Positions 37,441 to 45,692 of a stretch of DNA of 64,000 nt are shown piece by piece (the stretch's first letter is position 1; each line of letters starts with the position of its first letter). The stretch covers positions 868,001-932,000 of the forward strand of contig NZ_CP032624.1 in the NCBI RefSeq assembly GCF_003627055.1, read 5' to 3'. The notes beneath the pieces are model-generated. The model saw nothing but the letters and a program-made list of their open reading frames with translations. It made no database searches and was not told the DNA's origin. A program made the position numbers and the translations under genes. The stretch comes from Gryllotalpicola protaetiae. GTDB taxonomy: Bacteria; Actinomycetota; Actinomycetes; Actinomycetales; Microbacteriaceae.

Positions 37441-38546
37441 GCGCCACCGCCATTCCCAACGCACCGGCTCCGAAGCGCCAGGTCGACAACGCGCTGACGA
37501 GTGGCCAGCTGCCGCGCTACTTCGAGCTCTGGTCCCTGCTCGGCGCGCTCGTCGTCAGCGCCGTCCTGTTCGCGCTCGTCGGCTTCAACGTCGTCGGCTG
37601 GGTGGTCGTCGCCGCGATCATCTACCTGCTGGCCGTCGGCGTCATCTCATCGTTCACCGAGAGCCGCCGCAAGGCGGTCGACCGCATCGTGCGCGGCGTC
37701 GTCGTGATCATGTTCCTGCTGGCGCTCGCGCCTCTGGTGTCGACGCTCATCGACGTGATCGCCCGCGGCGCGAAGGACGCGTTCGACCCGAGCTTCGTCT
37801 TCCAGACCGGCGGCACTCACTTCGACCCGGTCTCCCTCAAGGTCACGACCACGATCGGGGCATGGCAGTCGGTCGTCGGAACGCTCATCATCACCGGCAT
37901 CGCGACCGTGATCAGCGTGCCGATCGGCCTGCTCACCGCCATCTATCTGGTCGAGTACGGGCGCCCCACCGCATGGATGAACCGCGCGGTCACCTTCCTG
38001 GTCGACGTGATGACTGGCATCCCCTCGATCGTCGCCGGCCTGTTCGCGTTCTCGCTGTTCACGCTCATCGTCGGCCCCAAGGCGTTCAGCGGCTTCTCCG
38101 CCGCGATCGCACTGTGCGTGCTGATGATCCCGATCGTCGTGCGCTCGAGCGAGGAGATGCTGAAGCTCGTCTCGATCGAGCTGCGCGAGGCGTCCTACGC
38201 GCTCGGCACCACGAAGTTCGTGACGATCACGCGCATCGTGCTGCCGACCGCGATCTCCGGCCTCATCACCGGCGTTATGCTCGCCATCGCCCGCGTCATC
38301 GGCGAGACCGCGCCGATCTTCATCGCGGCATCGTTCACGAGCAATTTCAATGCGAACCCGTTCCGCGACGCGATGTCGACTCTGCCGGTCATGGCGTACA
38401 CCGGCTACAAGTTCCCGAGCACCGACATCCCGGCCTCATACGACTCCGCATGGGGCGCGGCGCTGCTGCTCGTCATCCTCGTCGTCATCCTCAATCTCAT
38501 CGCCCGCATCGTCGCCCGCATCTTCGCCCCCAAGGGCCTGCGTTAG
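37437..38546 (+). CDS. pstA: Phosphate ABC transporter permease PstA
   Basis: A 369-residue membrane protein, longer than the roughly 280-300 residues of enterobacterial PstA because of an N-terminal extension with additional spans (residues ~30-110), common in Actinobacteria. The permease core has GLLTAIYLVEYG and the EAA loop ELREASYALGTTKFVTITRIVLP. It pairs with PstC and docks PstB. Confidence 0.93.
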   Translation: MSATAIPNAPAPKRQVDNALTSGQLPRYFELWSLLGALVVSAVLFALVGFNVVGWVVVAAIIYLLAVGVISSFTESRRKAVDRIVRGVVVIMFLLALAPLVSTLIDVIARGAKDAFDPSFVFQTGGTHFDPVSLKVTTTIGAWQSVVGTLIITGIATVISVPIGLLTAIYLVEYGRPTAWMNRAVTFLVDVMTGIPSIVAGLFAFSLFTLIVGPKAFSGFSAAIALCVLMIPIVVRSSEEMLKLVSIELREASYALGTTKFVTITRIVLPTAISGLITGVMLAIARVIGETAPIFIAASFTSNFNANPFRDAMSTLPVMAYTGYKFPSTDIPASYDSAWGAALLLVILVVILNLIARIVARIFAPKGLR

Positions 38547-38573
38547 CCACCGAAAGAAACGAAACGGATTCCT

Positions 38574-39353
38574 GTGTCCAAGAGCATCGAGGTCAACGAC
38601 CTCAACGTCTACTACGACAAGTTCCTGGCGGTCGAGGGCGTGTCGATCAACATCGAGCCGCGTTCCGTCACCGCCTTCATCGGCCCCTCCGGCTGTGGCA
38701 AGTCGACGTTCCTGCGCACGCTCAACCGCATGCACGAGGTCATTCCGGGCGCGCACGTCAAGGGCGAGGTGCTGATCGACGGCAACGACCTCTACGGCCC
38801 CGGCGTCGACCCGGTGCTGGTGCGCCGCCAGGTCGGCATGGTGTTCCAGCGACCGAACCCGTTCCCGACCATGTCGATCCGCGAGAACGTGCTCGCCGGC
38901 GTGCGCCTCAACAACACCCGCATCTCGAGGAACGACGCCGACGACCTCGTCGAGTCGTCGTTGCGCGGTGCGAACCTCTGGGAAGAGGTCAAGGACCGCC
39001 TGAACCTGCCCGGCTCCGGCCTCTCCGGCGGCCAGCAGCAGCGTCTGTGCATCGCGCGCGCGATCGCGGTGAAGCCCGACGTGCTGCTGATGGACGAGCC
39101 GTGCTCGGCCCTCGACCCGATCTCGACGCTCGCCATCGAGGACCTCATCGAGGAGCTGAAGAAGGAGTACACGATCGTCATCGTGACCCACAACATGCAG
39201 CAGGCGACCCGCGTGAGCGACAAGACGGCGTTCTTCAACATCGCGGGCACCGGCAAGCCGGGCCACCTCATCGAGTACGACGACACCCAGACGATCTTCT
39301 CGACGCCCAAGGTGAAGGCGACGGAGGACTACGTCTCAGGTCGCTTCGGGTAG
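38574..39353 (+). CDS. pstB: Phosphate ABC transporter ATPase PstB
   Basis: A 259-residue ATPase: Walker [10 protein letters not shown] (about residues 35-43), the Q-loop [13 protein letters not shown] specific to PstB, signature [14 protein letters not shown], Walker [13 protein letters not shown] and H-loop VTHNMQQ. It powers PstCA and, with PhoU, feeds phosphate status to SenX3. The GTG start has only a weak purine-rich ribosome site. A terminator follows at once. Confidence 0.95.
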   Translation: MSKSIEVNDLNVYYDKFLAVEGVSINIEPRSVTAFIGPSGCGKSTFLRTLNRMHEVIPGAHVKGEVLIDGNDLYGPGVDPVLVRRQVGMVFQRPNPFPTMSIRENVLAGVRLNNTRISRNDADDLVESSLRGANLWEEVKDRLNLPGSGLSGGQQQRLCIARAIAVKPDVLLMDEPCSALDPISTLAIEDLIEELKKEYTIVIVTHNMQQATRVSDKTAFFNIAGTGKPGHLIEYDDTQTIFSTPKVKATEDYVSGRFG

Positions 39354-39377
39354 GCATCCGACCGCTACGCGTACCGC

Positions 39378-39408
39378 GAACGCCCCGGGGAAGATCCCTG
39401 GGGCGTTC
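39378..39408 (+). terminator. Terminator of the pst operon
   Basis: The arms GAACGCCCCGGGG (39378-39390) and CCCTGGGGCGTTC (39396-39408) pair over a short loop, followed by TCTCCGTT. It lies 24 bp after the pstB stop. Confidence 0.75.
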
Positions 39409-39426
39409 TCCGTTACACTCGATGTG

Positions 39427-39512
39427 CCGGGCCGCAGTAACCCCGGGCTCCATTTTTCGCCGCTTCGAGCGGCCTTCCGCCGAGAGGCGTTCTGCGGCCC
39501 GGTTATTCTTTT
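39427..39512 (+). ncRNA. Candidate structured RNA ending in an intrinsic terminator
   Basis: A perfect 11-bp stem CCGGGCCGCAG/CTGCGGCCCGG (39427-39437 with 39492-39502) closes a region holding two hairpins, GCCGC-TTCGA-GCGGC (39459-39473) and CGCC-GAGA-GGCG (39478-39489), and is followed by TTATTCTTTT. TACACT at 39414-39419 could be a -10 box. It matches no family I recognise. It may be a small RNA of the phosphate block or a second, elaborate terminator. Confidence 0.4.
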
Positions 39513-39519
39513 GCCCTGC

Positions 39520-40425
39520 TTATGAGGCGACGGATGCCGGCACGCGGTAGCCGCCCGCTCGCACCTCGTCGATCAGCGGGGCACCGGAGGGGGCCCAGCC
39601 GAAGGCGGCTCGTGCCTTGTCGGCGCGAAGCGTGCTCGTGCTCCGCAGCACGTGCGCGAACGCACCGAGCTGCTGCTCCGCGGTCTCGAACGGGATCGAC
39701 AGCGGCTTCGCACCGGTCAGCTCCGCGATCGCCTCGGCGAGCTCTCGGAAGCTGAACGGATGCTCCCCCACCGCGTTGTAGACACCGGAGACAGGATTCG
39801 CGAGCGCAGCCAGGTAGAGCGCAGCGAGGTCGTCGACGTGAATCGGGCTCCAGGTGTTCTCGCCGTCTTCGATGTACGTGGCGGCGCCCGTCTGCGCGGC
39901 ACTGCCGATGAGCCCCGTGAGGAGACCGGAGCCGCCCCTGCCGTAGACGAGGCCCGCGCGCACGACGATCGGCGTGGTGCCGGCTGACCCCAGCACGATG
40001 CGCTCGGCCTGCGCCTTGACCGGCTGCGCGCTCGCCTCGGGCAGCTTGGCGTCCTCTGTCGTATCGCGCTCCGGCGCGAAGCCGTACACGAGGCCGGTGC
40101 TCGTGTAGACGACGGGCTTGCCGGCATCCGCCGCCCCTGCGCCTTCGGTGAGCGCTGTGACGGCCGCAAGTTCCGCGGCGTTCGCCGTGTCGCTCATCGT
40201 GTAGTCGACCGCCGCGTGGATCACCGCGTCTGCGGTTTCTGCTGCGGCGCGGAGCAGCGCGGCATCCGCCAGTTCGCCTCGGACCGCCGCCGCGCCCGCC
40301 GCCGCAAGCCGCGCACCGCTCGCCTCTGACCGGGCGAGCGCGCTGACCTCGTGCCCCGCCGTGACCAGGTGCTCGACGAGCACAGAGCCGACGTAGCCGG
40401 TGCCGCCGGTGATGAAGACCTTCAT
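39520..40425 (-). CDS. NAD(P)-dependent epimerase/dehydratase family (extended SDR) protein
   Basis: A 301-residue Rossmann-fold oxidoreductase: GGTGYVGS near residue 7 binds the dinucleotide. The Tyr position of the usual YxxxK motif reads STGLVYGFAP, without a clear YxxxK, so activity is uncertain. AAGGGA precedes ATG at 40425. It is divergent from a merR gene, and their shared gap holds a MerR-type dyad, so it is the probable target of that regulator. Confidence 0.82.
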   Translation of the reverse strand: MKVFITGGTGYVGSVLVEHLVTAGHEVSALARSEASGARLAAAGAAAVRGELADAALLRAAAETADAVIHAAVDYTMSDTANAAELAAVTALTEGAGAADAGKPVVYTSTGLVYGFAPERDTTEDAKLPEASAQPVKAQAERIVLGSAGTTPIVVRAGLVYGRGGSGLLTGLIGSAAQTGAATYIEDGENTWSPIHVDDLAALYLAALANPVSGVYNAVGEHPFSFRELAEAIAELTGAKPLSIPFETAEQQLGAFAHVLRSTSTLRADKARAAFGWAPSGAPLIDEVRAGGYRVPASVAS

Positions 40426-40473
40426 TTCCGTCCCTTTCCTCGCGCCGCCGCGCGGCGTCGGAACGACGGTAAA

Positions 40474-40497
40474 CTCTGACATCAATGTCAAGGTCAA
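40474..40497. promoter_or_regulatory. MerR-type operator between the SDR gene and merR
   Basis: TGACATCAATGTCA is an imperfect dyad at 40478-40491. On the minus strand it follows a TTGACC -35 box (40492-40497), with GTTTAC/TTTACC as a weak -10 box about 17-19 bp away. A dyad inside a stretched spacer is the format by which MerR proteins activate promoters. Confidence 0.55.
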
Positions 40498-40509
40498 GCG
40501 CGAAGGCGG

Positions 40510-40878
40510 ATGCCCGTGAAGATCGGTGAGCTGAGCGAGAGGTCGGGGGCGAGCGCGCGTTCGATCAGGTACTACGAGCAGGTCGGGCTGCTGCGGTCGC
40601 AGCGGCTGAGCAACGGCTACCGCGAGTTCGACGATGACGCGCTGCGCACCGTCGAGACGATCAAGACGCTGCTCGACCTGGGCTTCCCGACCGAGCTGAT
40701 CGAGCGCGTGCTGCCGTGCACCGGTGACGCGGGGCCCGTCGAGCAGGACTGCGGCGTGCTGATGCAGCGGGTCACCGAGATCAGGGACGAGATGGATGCC
40801 AAGGCCCGGCGTCTTACCGAGACTCGGGACGCGTTGAGCCGGTTCCTCGCGCAGGCTGAGGCTGAACGCGCCGCATAG
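40510..40878 (+). CDS. MerR-family transcriptional regulator
   Basis: A 122-residue regulator: MerR winged helix at residues 4-70 (KIGELSERSGASARSIRYYEQVGLL), then a dimerisation coiled coil. Two cysteines (in VLPCTGD and EQDCGVL, about residues 76 and 87) could sense metal or redox state, but the spacing is not a classic metal site. It is divergent from the SDR gene and 12 bp upstream of the DUF2200 gene. Confidence 0.88.
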   Translation: MPVKIGELSERSGASARSIRYYEQVGLLRSQRLSNGYREFDDDALRTVETIKTLLDLGFPTELIERVLPCTGDAGPVEQDCGVLMQRVTEIRDEMDAKARRLTETRDALSRFLAQAEAERAA

Positions 40879-40890
40879 ACGGAGGACACC

Positions 40891-41241
40891 ATGGCCGGGC
40901 AACGCATCTTCTCGTTGAGCTTCGCGACTCTCTACCCTCTCTACGTGACCAAGGTGGAGCGGAAAGGGCACACGCGTGAGGAACTCGACCGGGTCATCGA
41001 GTGGCTCACCGGATACGACGCGGACGGTGTGCAGCAGGTCATCTCAGACGGCGCCGACCTGCAGACGTTCTTCGCAGGCGCGCCCGACTTCAACCCGAAC
41101 GCCTCGCTCATCACCGGGGTCATCTGCGGCGTCAGGGTCGAAGACATCGAGGACCCGCTCATGCAGAAGATCCGCTACCTCGACAAGCTCGTCGACGAGG
41201 TGGCTCGTGGGAAGAAGATGGCGTCGATTCTGCGAGCTTGA
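40891..41241 (+). CDS. DUF2200 family protein
   Basis: A 116-residue soluble protein of the DUF2200 family (SFATLYPLYVTKVERKGHT, EELDRVIEWLTGYD, CGVRVEDIEDPLMQKIRYLDKLVDE). The family is widespread with no established function. It starts 12 bp after merR and is likely in its operon. Its 3' end is overlapped on the other strand by the extended frame of the HNH-like gene, whose C-terminal part is probably not real protein. Confidence 0.85.
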   Translation: MAGQRIFSLSFATLYPLYVTKVERKGHTREELDRVIEWLTGYDADGVQQVISDGADLQTFFAGAPDFNPNASLITGVICGVRVEDIEDPLMQKIRYLDKLVDEVARGKKMASILRA

Positions 41242-41721
41242 GCAGCGCGGATTGGAGAGGGATGTACTTCGACCGTTTTCGAACACTCGCTGACGCCAAC
41301 TATTACCCGCTCGCTCATAGGTGATTCGAGCGTGGCAATTCCGACACCGAATATCGCACTTCGCGATCTCGGCATCGATCCGGGCTTGGCCGAACCCGTT
41401 TGCAGCCAATCGCGTGACCATCGCGGTCTTTCCGCTCCCCTCGCGATGATCGAAATCGAGCACCCGGACATCGCGTTCGCCGCAATCCACGCACGGATGG
41501 GCTAGCAGGTACTGCGCGAGATACTCCTGCGCGGCTTTTCGGATCAGCCGACGCCTTGCGACGATGACGCGAACGTGATGCTCCCGATTTTTCGCGTAGT
41601 ACTCACGCGCTTGCTGCTTGTTGCAGTTTCGGCAGATCCGCTGCAGGCCGTCCTTGCAGCCCTTCGATTTGTTGTACTCGCTCAGCGGCAAATCACGACC
41701 GCATCCCCCGCAATGCTTCAT
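41242..41721 (-). CDS. HNH-like zinc-finger protein, lower GC, 3' end unclear
   Basis: The open frame from ATG at 41721 encodes an N-terminal zinc knuckle (MKHCGGCGRDLPLSEY, then CRNCN) and an HNH-like core (HPCVDCGERDVRVLDFDHR, then CRNCHARITYERAG) of a family seen in phage and mobile regions. Family similarity stops near residue 145, but the frame runs on to 41044, antisense to DUF2200. I therefore set the end near the family boundary; the true stop may have been lost. GC here is visibly lower than around it. It lies 46 bp from the 3' end of tRNA-Lys. Confidence 0.55.
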
Positions 41722-41767
41722 ACGGCGATCCTTGACGGGACCACTGACACTGGGACCGATCAGAGAG

Positions 41768-41841
41768 TGCCCCCGGTCGGGCTCGAACCGACGACCTTAC
41801 TGATTAAAAGTCAGATGCTCTGCCAACTGAGCTACAGGGGC
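41768..41841 (-). tRNA. tRNA-Lys (anticodon TTT)
   Basis: 74 nt forming a cloverleaf: acceptor GCCCCTG/CGGGGGC (one T-G pair), D-arm GCTC-AGTTGGCA-GAGC, anticodon loop CTTTTAA, a 6-nt variable loop, and T-arm GTCGG-TTCGAGC-CCGAC. The first anticodon-stem pair is a T-T mismatch. The T-loop is canonical. No CCA is encoded. Confidence 0.95.
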
Positions 41842-41877
41842 GCTACAACCAGCGTAACGTGCCGAGCACACAGAGAA

Positions 41878-41907
41878 CCGCCCGGCGCCGGAGAGGGCGC
41901 CGGGCGG
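41878..41907 (-). terminator. Hairpin downstream of the small membrane gene
   Basis: A 12-bp perfect stem (41878-41889 with 41896-41907) with a 6-nt purine loop lies just after the minus-strand small membrane gene and before tRNA-Lys. On the minus strand it is followed by TTCTCTGTG. Confidence 0.7.
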
Positions 41908-41920
41908 GAATCAGGGCGTG

Positions 41921-42085
41921 TCAGACTCGGTTGCGGCCACTGATGGCGCGCACGATCCAGACGATGATGGCGAACAGCGCAAGCACGATCCCGACCCAGA
42001 GCAGCCAGCTCGCAGCCTGCACGAATCCGCCCGTGAGCAGCAGAATGACCGCAATCACAGCGACGATGATCAGCAGAATGTTCAT
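41921..42085 (-). CDS. Small two-span membrane protein (54 aa)
   Basis: A 54-residue protein with two hydrophobic helices (about residues 2-20 and 26-46) joined by a short FVQAAS loop and a basic C-terminus (RAISGRNRV). ATG at 42085 starts the first helix directly; an upstream ATG would add a non-hydrophobic 11 residues. No domain is known. A strong hairpin follows. Confidence 0.7.
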   Translation of the reverse strand: MNILLIIVAVIAVILLLTGGFVQAASWLLWVGIVLALFAIIVWIVRAISGRNRV

Positions 42086-42149
42086 GCTTTGACGGTGCCC
42101 GGACGGGCATTGCGACAAAACCCCCTTGACAGAGACCTGAGGAATCCTG

Positions 42150-42779
42150 TTGGCAGACGACTTCCATAAGCCCGTTAAGCTCCCCGGCCGCGTGTTCGAG
42201 GCCTTCCACGGCGGGCAGGACCCGGCCGTGGCTCTGCGCGTCGCGCACGAGACCGCGCACGCCCTGATCTCGCGCGTGCACGCCGACCCGGACCCGGACG
42301 TGGTCGACCGGCTGGTCGGCTACACCGATCAGCACGGCATCGACGCCATCGCCGAGCTGTGGTCGCAGGCATCCGCCCGCTCGCTGCCCGGCGCGCTGTG
42401 GCGCATTTACCTCGTGCGGGTGCTGATCAGGCAGAGCCCCGAAGAGACGAGCTATCTGTACCAGCGCGGCGCCGACGTGACCCCGACGATCGACCCGATC
42501 GTCGCCGGGGCCCAGGAGCCGACAGGGCCGGTCGAGATCGTCGAGCTCGCAGACCAGATCCTGCGCGGGGCGTTCCAGGGCGACTTCGCGGACGCGCTCG
42601 ACCGCGCGGCCGCGTTCTGCCGTGTCGAGGCTGCGGGAGCCGCCGCGCTCGCGGATTCCGTGGACGCCGTCGACCCTGAGCGGGCCACCGAGCTCACCAC
42701 GCGCGCCTCGCGCTTCGTGCAGACGGGCGACGAGCTCGGCGCGTGCGCACGGCTGTGGCGGGCAGAGTCGCTCGACTAG
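42150..42779 (+). CDS. Conserved actinobacterial hypothetical protein
   Basis: A 209-residue, mostly helical soluble protein (FHKPVKLPGRVFEAFHGGQD at the start). Related proteins in Microbacteriaceae are, as I recall, sometimes mislabelled as RNA polymerase beta subunits, and nothing here supports that. It starts with TTG at 42150, with GAGGA seven bases upstream. Its TAG stop shares bases with the stop codon of the convergent SRPBCC gene (CTAG). The function is unknown. Confidence 0.82.
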   Translation: MADDFHKPVKLPGRVFEAFHGGQDPAVALRVAHETAHALISRVHADPDPDVVDRLVGYTDQHGIDAIAELWSQASARSLPGALWRIYLVRVLIRQSPEETSYLYQRGADVTPTIDPIVAGAQEPTGPVEIVELADQILRGAFQGDFADALDRAAAFCRVEAAGAAALADSVDAVDPERATELTTRASRFVQTGDELGACARLWRAESLD

Positions 42780-43240
42780 CGGACCAGTTCCCCCGCGAGA
42801 TACGCGACGATGACGTTCACGAGCAGGATCGTGCCGTGCCTGCGTCCGTCGGCCTCCGCAGGGTCGCCGAAGAAGACGCCGGACTCGGTGATCGTCAGCT
42901 TCGTCTCGTCACCGACCGGCGCGATCTCGATGGTGGCGACCGAGACCGACGAGCGCGTCTCGCCGTCGTACATCTCATAGGCGTAGACGATGCGCTCGTT
43001 CTCGACGATGTCGTAGTAGTGCGCTCGGAAGACGTGCGCGGGGCCGTCGGGCGTGCCGACCGAGTTGAACTCGTCGCCGCCGACACGGAAGTCGAAGGTG
43101 CGCGGCGCCTTCTCGACGAAGCCGTCGGGGCCGGTGAACCATGCGCGTTTCTCAGTGTCGTCGGCGAAGCAGGCGAAAACGCGCGCCGGCGAGGCTGGGA
43201 CGGTGCGCTCGATGGCGAACGAGCCGAAGGTGGTGGGCAT
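42776..43240 (-). CDS. SRPBCC (AHSA1-like) domain protein
   Basis: A 154-residue START/Bet v1-like protein of the activator-of-Hsp90 homologue group (FAIERTVPASPARVFACF, then KRAWFTGPDGF). The fold binds hydrophobic ligands in a deep cavity, and the ligand here is unknown. It starts 2 bp after the arsR stop and is the effector of that pair, a very common ArsR-SRPBCC arrangement. Confidence 0.9.
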   Translation of the reverse strand: MPTTFGSFAIERTVPASPARVFACFADDTEKRAWFTGPDGFVEKAPRTFDFRVGGDEFNSVGTPDGPAHVFRAHYYDIVENERIVYAYEMYDGETRSSVSVATIEIAPVGDETKLTITESGVFFGDPAEADGRRHGTILLVNVIVAYLAGELVR

Positions 43241-43242
43241 GG

Positions 43243-43575
43243 TTACTCCGTTTCAGTGTCGATGAGGTGCCGGGTGAGGCGGTCGAGGCGGCGCTCCCAT
43301 TCGCGGCGGCGAGCGTCGATCCACGACTGCACGGCACCGAACGCCTCGGGGTCGACGGCGCAGGTGCGCACGCGACCGGCTTTCGCGGTGGTCACGAGGC
43401 CGCTCGCCTCGAGCACCCGCAGATGCTGCAGGACGGCCGCCATGGTCATCGCGAGTGGCGCCGCGAGTTCGCTGACGGATGCCGGACCACGTGCCAGCCG
43501 CTCGACCATCGCGCGCCGGCTGGGGTCGGCAAGGGCCTGGAAGGCCCGGTCGAGCGTATCCGAATGGTTAAGCAT
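43243..43575 (-). CDS. ArsR-family transcriptional regulator
   Basis: A 110-residue winged-helix repressor (FQALADPSRRAMVERLARGPASV, then MTMAAVLQHLRVLEASGLV). It has no metal-binding cysteine motif ELCVCDL, so it belongs to the non-metal branch that partners SRPBCC genes. ATG at 43575 lies inside a perfect 16-bp palindrome with GATACT seven bases upstream and no Shine-Dalgarno sequence, pointing to leaderless, autorepressed expression. Confidence 0.9.
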   Translation of the reverse strand: MLNHSDTLDRAFQALADPSRRAMVERLARGPASVSELAAPLAMTMAAVLQHLRVLEASGLVTTAKAGRVRTCAVDPEAFGAVQSWIDARRREWERRLDRLTRHLIDTETE

Positions 43576-43583
43576 ATGCTTAA
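43568..43583 (-). promoter_or_regulatory. ArsR operator overlapping the start codon
   Basis: TTAAGCATATGCTTAA is a perfect 16-bp palindrome centred on the arsR start region. GATACT (43584-43589 on the minus strand) is placed as a -10 box. Repressor bound here would cover the transcription start. Confidence 0.78.
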
Positions 43584-43631
43584 GTATCGGCGCGCGCGCG
43601 AAGAAGTCAAGAGACCGTTTCGAGACGCGAG

Positions 43632-44648
43632 CTACGGAGCGGGCGCGGCCGGCAGAGTGGAGGCGGTGGGGGCGGTGTAGCGGATGCCCCAGGTGACGCT
43701 CCAGGTCTCGTGCGGCGCGAGGCGCTTGATGCCGAGACCGGAGTTGAAAGCATCCGTCGGCGCTGTCATCGGCTCGAGCGCGAGGGCGACCGATCCCGTG
43801 GGCAGCGTCGCGAACGAGCGATGCGTGTAGACCTGCACGAAGGTGAACGCGTCGTCGCCCCACAGAGTGACCGTCGAGCCGTCGGCCGCCGCGAGGGTGG
43901 CGAGGTCGCCGGGGCCCGCGTCAGCGTAGCCGTCGTTGAGGTCGAGGTCGCCCACGCGCCGCGGAGTGCGCAGGTCGAACTCCGTGCCGTCGACCGGCTG
44001 CTGCCCGACCGGGATGAGCTTGTCGTCGACCTCAAACCTGGCGGTCGCGTTGACCGTGAGCTGAAGGTCGGCCGTCTCGAGCTCGCCGATGCGGAAGTAC
44101 GGGTGAGCGCCGACCGCGACCGGCGCCTCGGTCTCGCCGCCGTTCGCGAAGGTGTGCGTCACGGTCAGGCCATCGTCGGACAGCTCGTAGCGCACGCGCG
44201 TGTCGACGAGGAACGGGTAGCCGTTCTGCGGGTAGATGGTGGCCGCCAGCTCGACGAAGTCCGAGCTCTTGTCGGCCAGCTCGTAGGCGGTGAAGCGCAG
44301 CAGGCCGTGACTCGCGTTGCCGAGCGCGGGCTCGGTGAGCGCGAGCTGCAGCGTCTGCTCCGCGCCGTCCACGGCGCGCCAGGTCCACTTGCCGTCGCGG
44401 ATGCGATTCGGCCACGGTGCGAGCACGATGCCGGACGCCGACTGCGGCGACGACGTCACCGGGAACGGCTCGACGAGGTCGACGCCGTCGATCTGGAGCT
44501 CGCGGATGCCTGCCGCGAGCTCGGTGATCACCGCCCGAACCGTGCCGTCAGGCGTTGTCCGAATGATCTCGTACTGTTCCCCGGTGGGTGCGCGCACGAT
44601 CGTCAGCCTATGACCGAGAGGCGGGGTCTTGGCAAGCCGGTCGGGCAC
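43632..44648 (-). CDS. galM: Aldose 1-epimerase family protein (GalM-like)
   Basis: A 338-residue beta-sandwich mutarotase: SGIVLAPWPNRIRDGKW, NASHGLLRFTAYE with the first catalytic His, and VAVGAHPYFRIGE with the second; the catalytic Glu is in LALEPMTAPTDAFN. It interconverts alpha and beta anomers of galactose or related sugars. It is last in the GH42-GH36-galE-galM operon. The GTG start at 44648 lacks a good ribosome site, so a start further in is possible. Confidence 0.88.
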   Translation of the reverse strand: MPDRLAKTPPLGHRLTIVRAPTGEQYEIIRTTPDGTVRAVITELAAGIRELQIDGVDLVEPFPVTSSPQSASGIVLAPWPNRIRDGKWTWRAVDGAEQTLQLALTEPALGNASHGLLRFTAYELADKSSDFVELAATIYPQNGYPFLVDTRVRYELSDDGLTVTHTFANGGETEAPVAVGAHPYFRIGELETADLQLTVNATARFEVDDKLIPVGQQPVDGTEFDLRTPRRVGDLDLNDGYADAGPGDLATLAAADGSTVTLWGDDAFTFVQVYTHRSFATLPTGSVALALEPMTAPTDAFNSGLGIKRLAPHETWSVTWGIRYTAPTASTLPAAPAP

Positions 44649-44687
44649 AGCCCGATCGGGGAGGCGGTGCCGCGCTGACCCACCGGG

Positions 44688-45650
44688 TCATCGCGCCCAG
44701 CGGACCGCCTCCCACGCAGATGACACCATCTCGTCGAGGGTGTGCGTCATCGCCCAGCCGAGGTCGCGGGCGGCCAGAGCGCCGTCTGCGACGGTGCGCG
44801 CCGGGTCCCCCGGGCGGCGCGGCGCGATCTCAGGGTCGAAGCGGATGCCGGTGCCGCGCACCATCGCATCCATGATCTCCTTCACCGACGACCCCTCGCC
44901 GCTGCCGAGGTTGTAGACCGGCTCGACGGCTTCGCCCGCGAGCATCCGCCGGGCCGCAGCCACATGCGCCGCCGCGACGTCGGCGACGTGCACGTAGTCG
45001 CGCACGCAAGTGCCGTCGGGCGTGGGGTAGTCGTCGCCGAAGATCTTCGGAACACGCCCGGCCTCGAGCGCCCGGAAGACGAGCGGGAACAGGTTGTGCG
45101 GGCTCGTGTCGCGCAGTTCGACGCTGCCGGAGCCGACGACGTTGAAGTAGCGCAGCGAGGTGTGCACGAGCCCCGTCGCGCGGCCCTGGTCGGCGAGCAG
45201 CCACTCGCCGATGAGCTTCGTCTCGCCATACGGCGACTCCGGTGTGGTCGCCGTCGCCTCGGTGACGAGCTCGACGGTCGGCGTGCCGTAGACGCCGGCG
45301 GACGACGAGAAGACGATGCGGGTGACGCCGGCGCGCTCCATCGCGGCCAGCAGCGCGACCGTGCCGGTGACGTTCTGGTCGTAGGTGTGAAGCGGGCGCT
45401 TCACGGACTCGCCCGCGTACTTGTAGCCCGCGAGGTGCACGACCCCGTCGATCTCGTGCCGGTCGAAGAGCGCGTCGAGCGCCTTCGCGTCGAGGATCGA
45501 CGCGTCGACGAACGGCACGTCGGCAGGGACGAACTCGCGGTGCCCGCTCGACAGGTCGTCGATGACGACGACGTCGAGGTCGGCAGAGAGCAGCGCGCGG
45601 ACGACGTGCGAGCCGATGTAGCCGGCGCCGCCGGTGACGAGCCAGGACAT
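44688..45650 (-). CDS. galE: UDP-glucose 4-epimerase
   Basis: A 320-residue extended SDR enzyme: NAD motif GGAGYIGSH at residue 7, SSAGVYGTP, and the YGETK stretch holding the Tyr and Lys of YxxxK. It converts UDP-galactose to UDP-glucose in the Leloir pathway. GGAGG precedes ATG. It is co-transcribed with the two glycoside hydrolases upstream and galM downstream. Confidence 0.95.
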   Translation of the reverse strand: MSWLVTGGAGYIGSHVVRALLSADLDVVVIDDLSSGHREFVPADVPFVDASILDAKALDALFDRHEIDGVVHLAGYKYAGESVKRPLHTYDQNVTGTVALLAAMERAGVTRIVFSSSAGVYGTPTVELVTEATATTPESPYGETKLIGEWLLADQGRATGLVHTSLRYFNVVGSGSVELRDTSPHNLFPLVFRALEAGRVPKIFGDDYPTPDGTCVRDYVHVADVAAAHVAAARRMLAGEAVEPVYNLGSGEGSSVKEIMDAMVRGTGIRFDPEIAPRRPGDPARTVADGALAARDLGWAMTHTLDEMVSSAWEAVRWAR

Positions 45651-45692
45651 AGTTCCTCCGGGTGGGGTCGGGGGTCGACGGTCGAGTTCAGG

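Noticed and set aside
41044-41241. C-terminal 66 codons of the HNH frame taken as true protein
   Set aside because: They are antisense to DUF2200, lie beyond the family boundary and show no conserved pattern.
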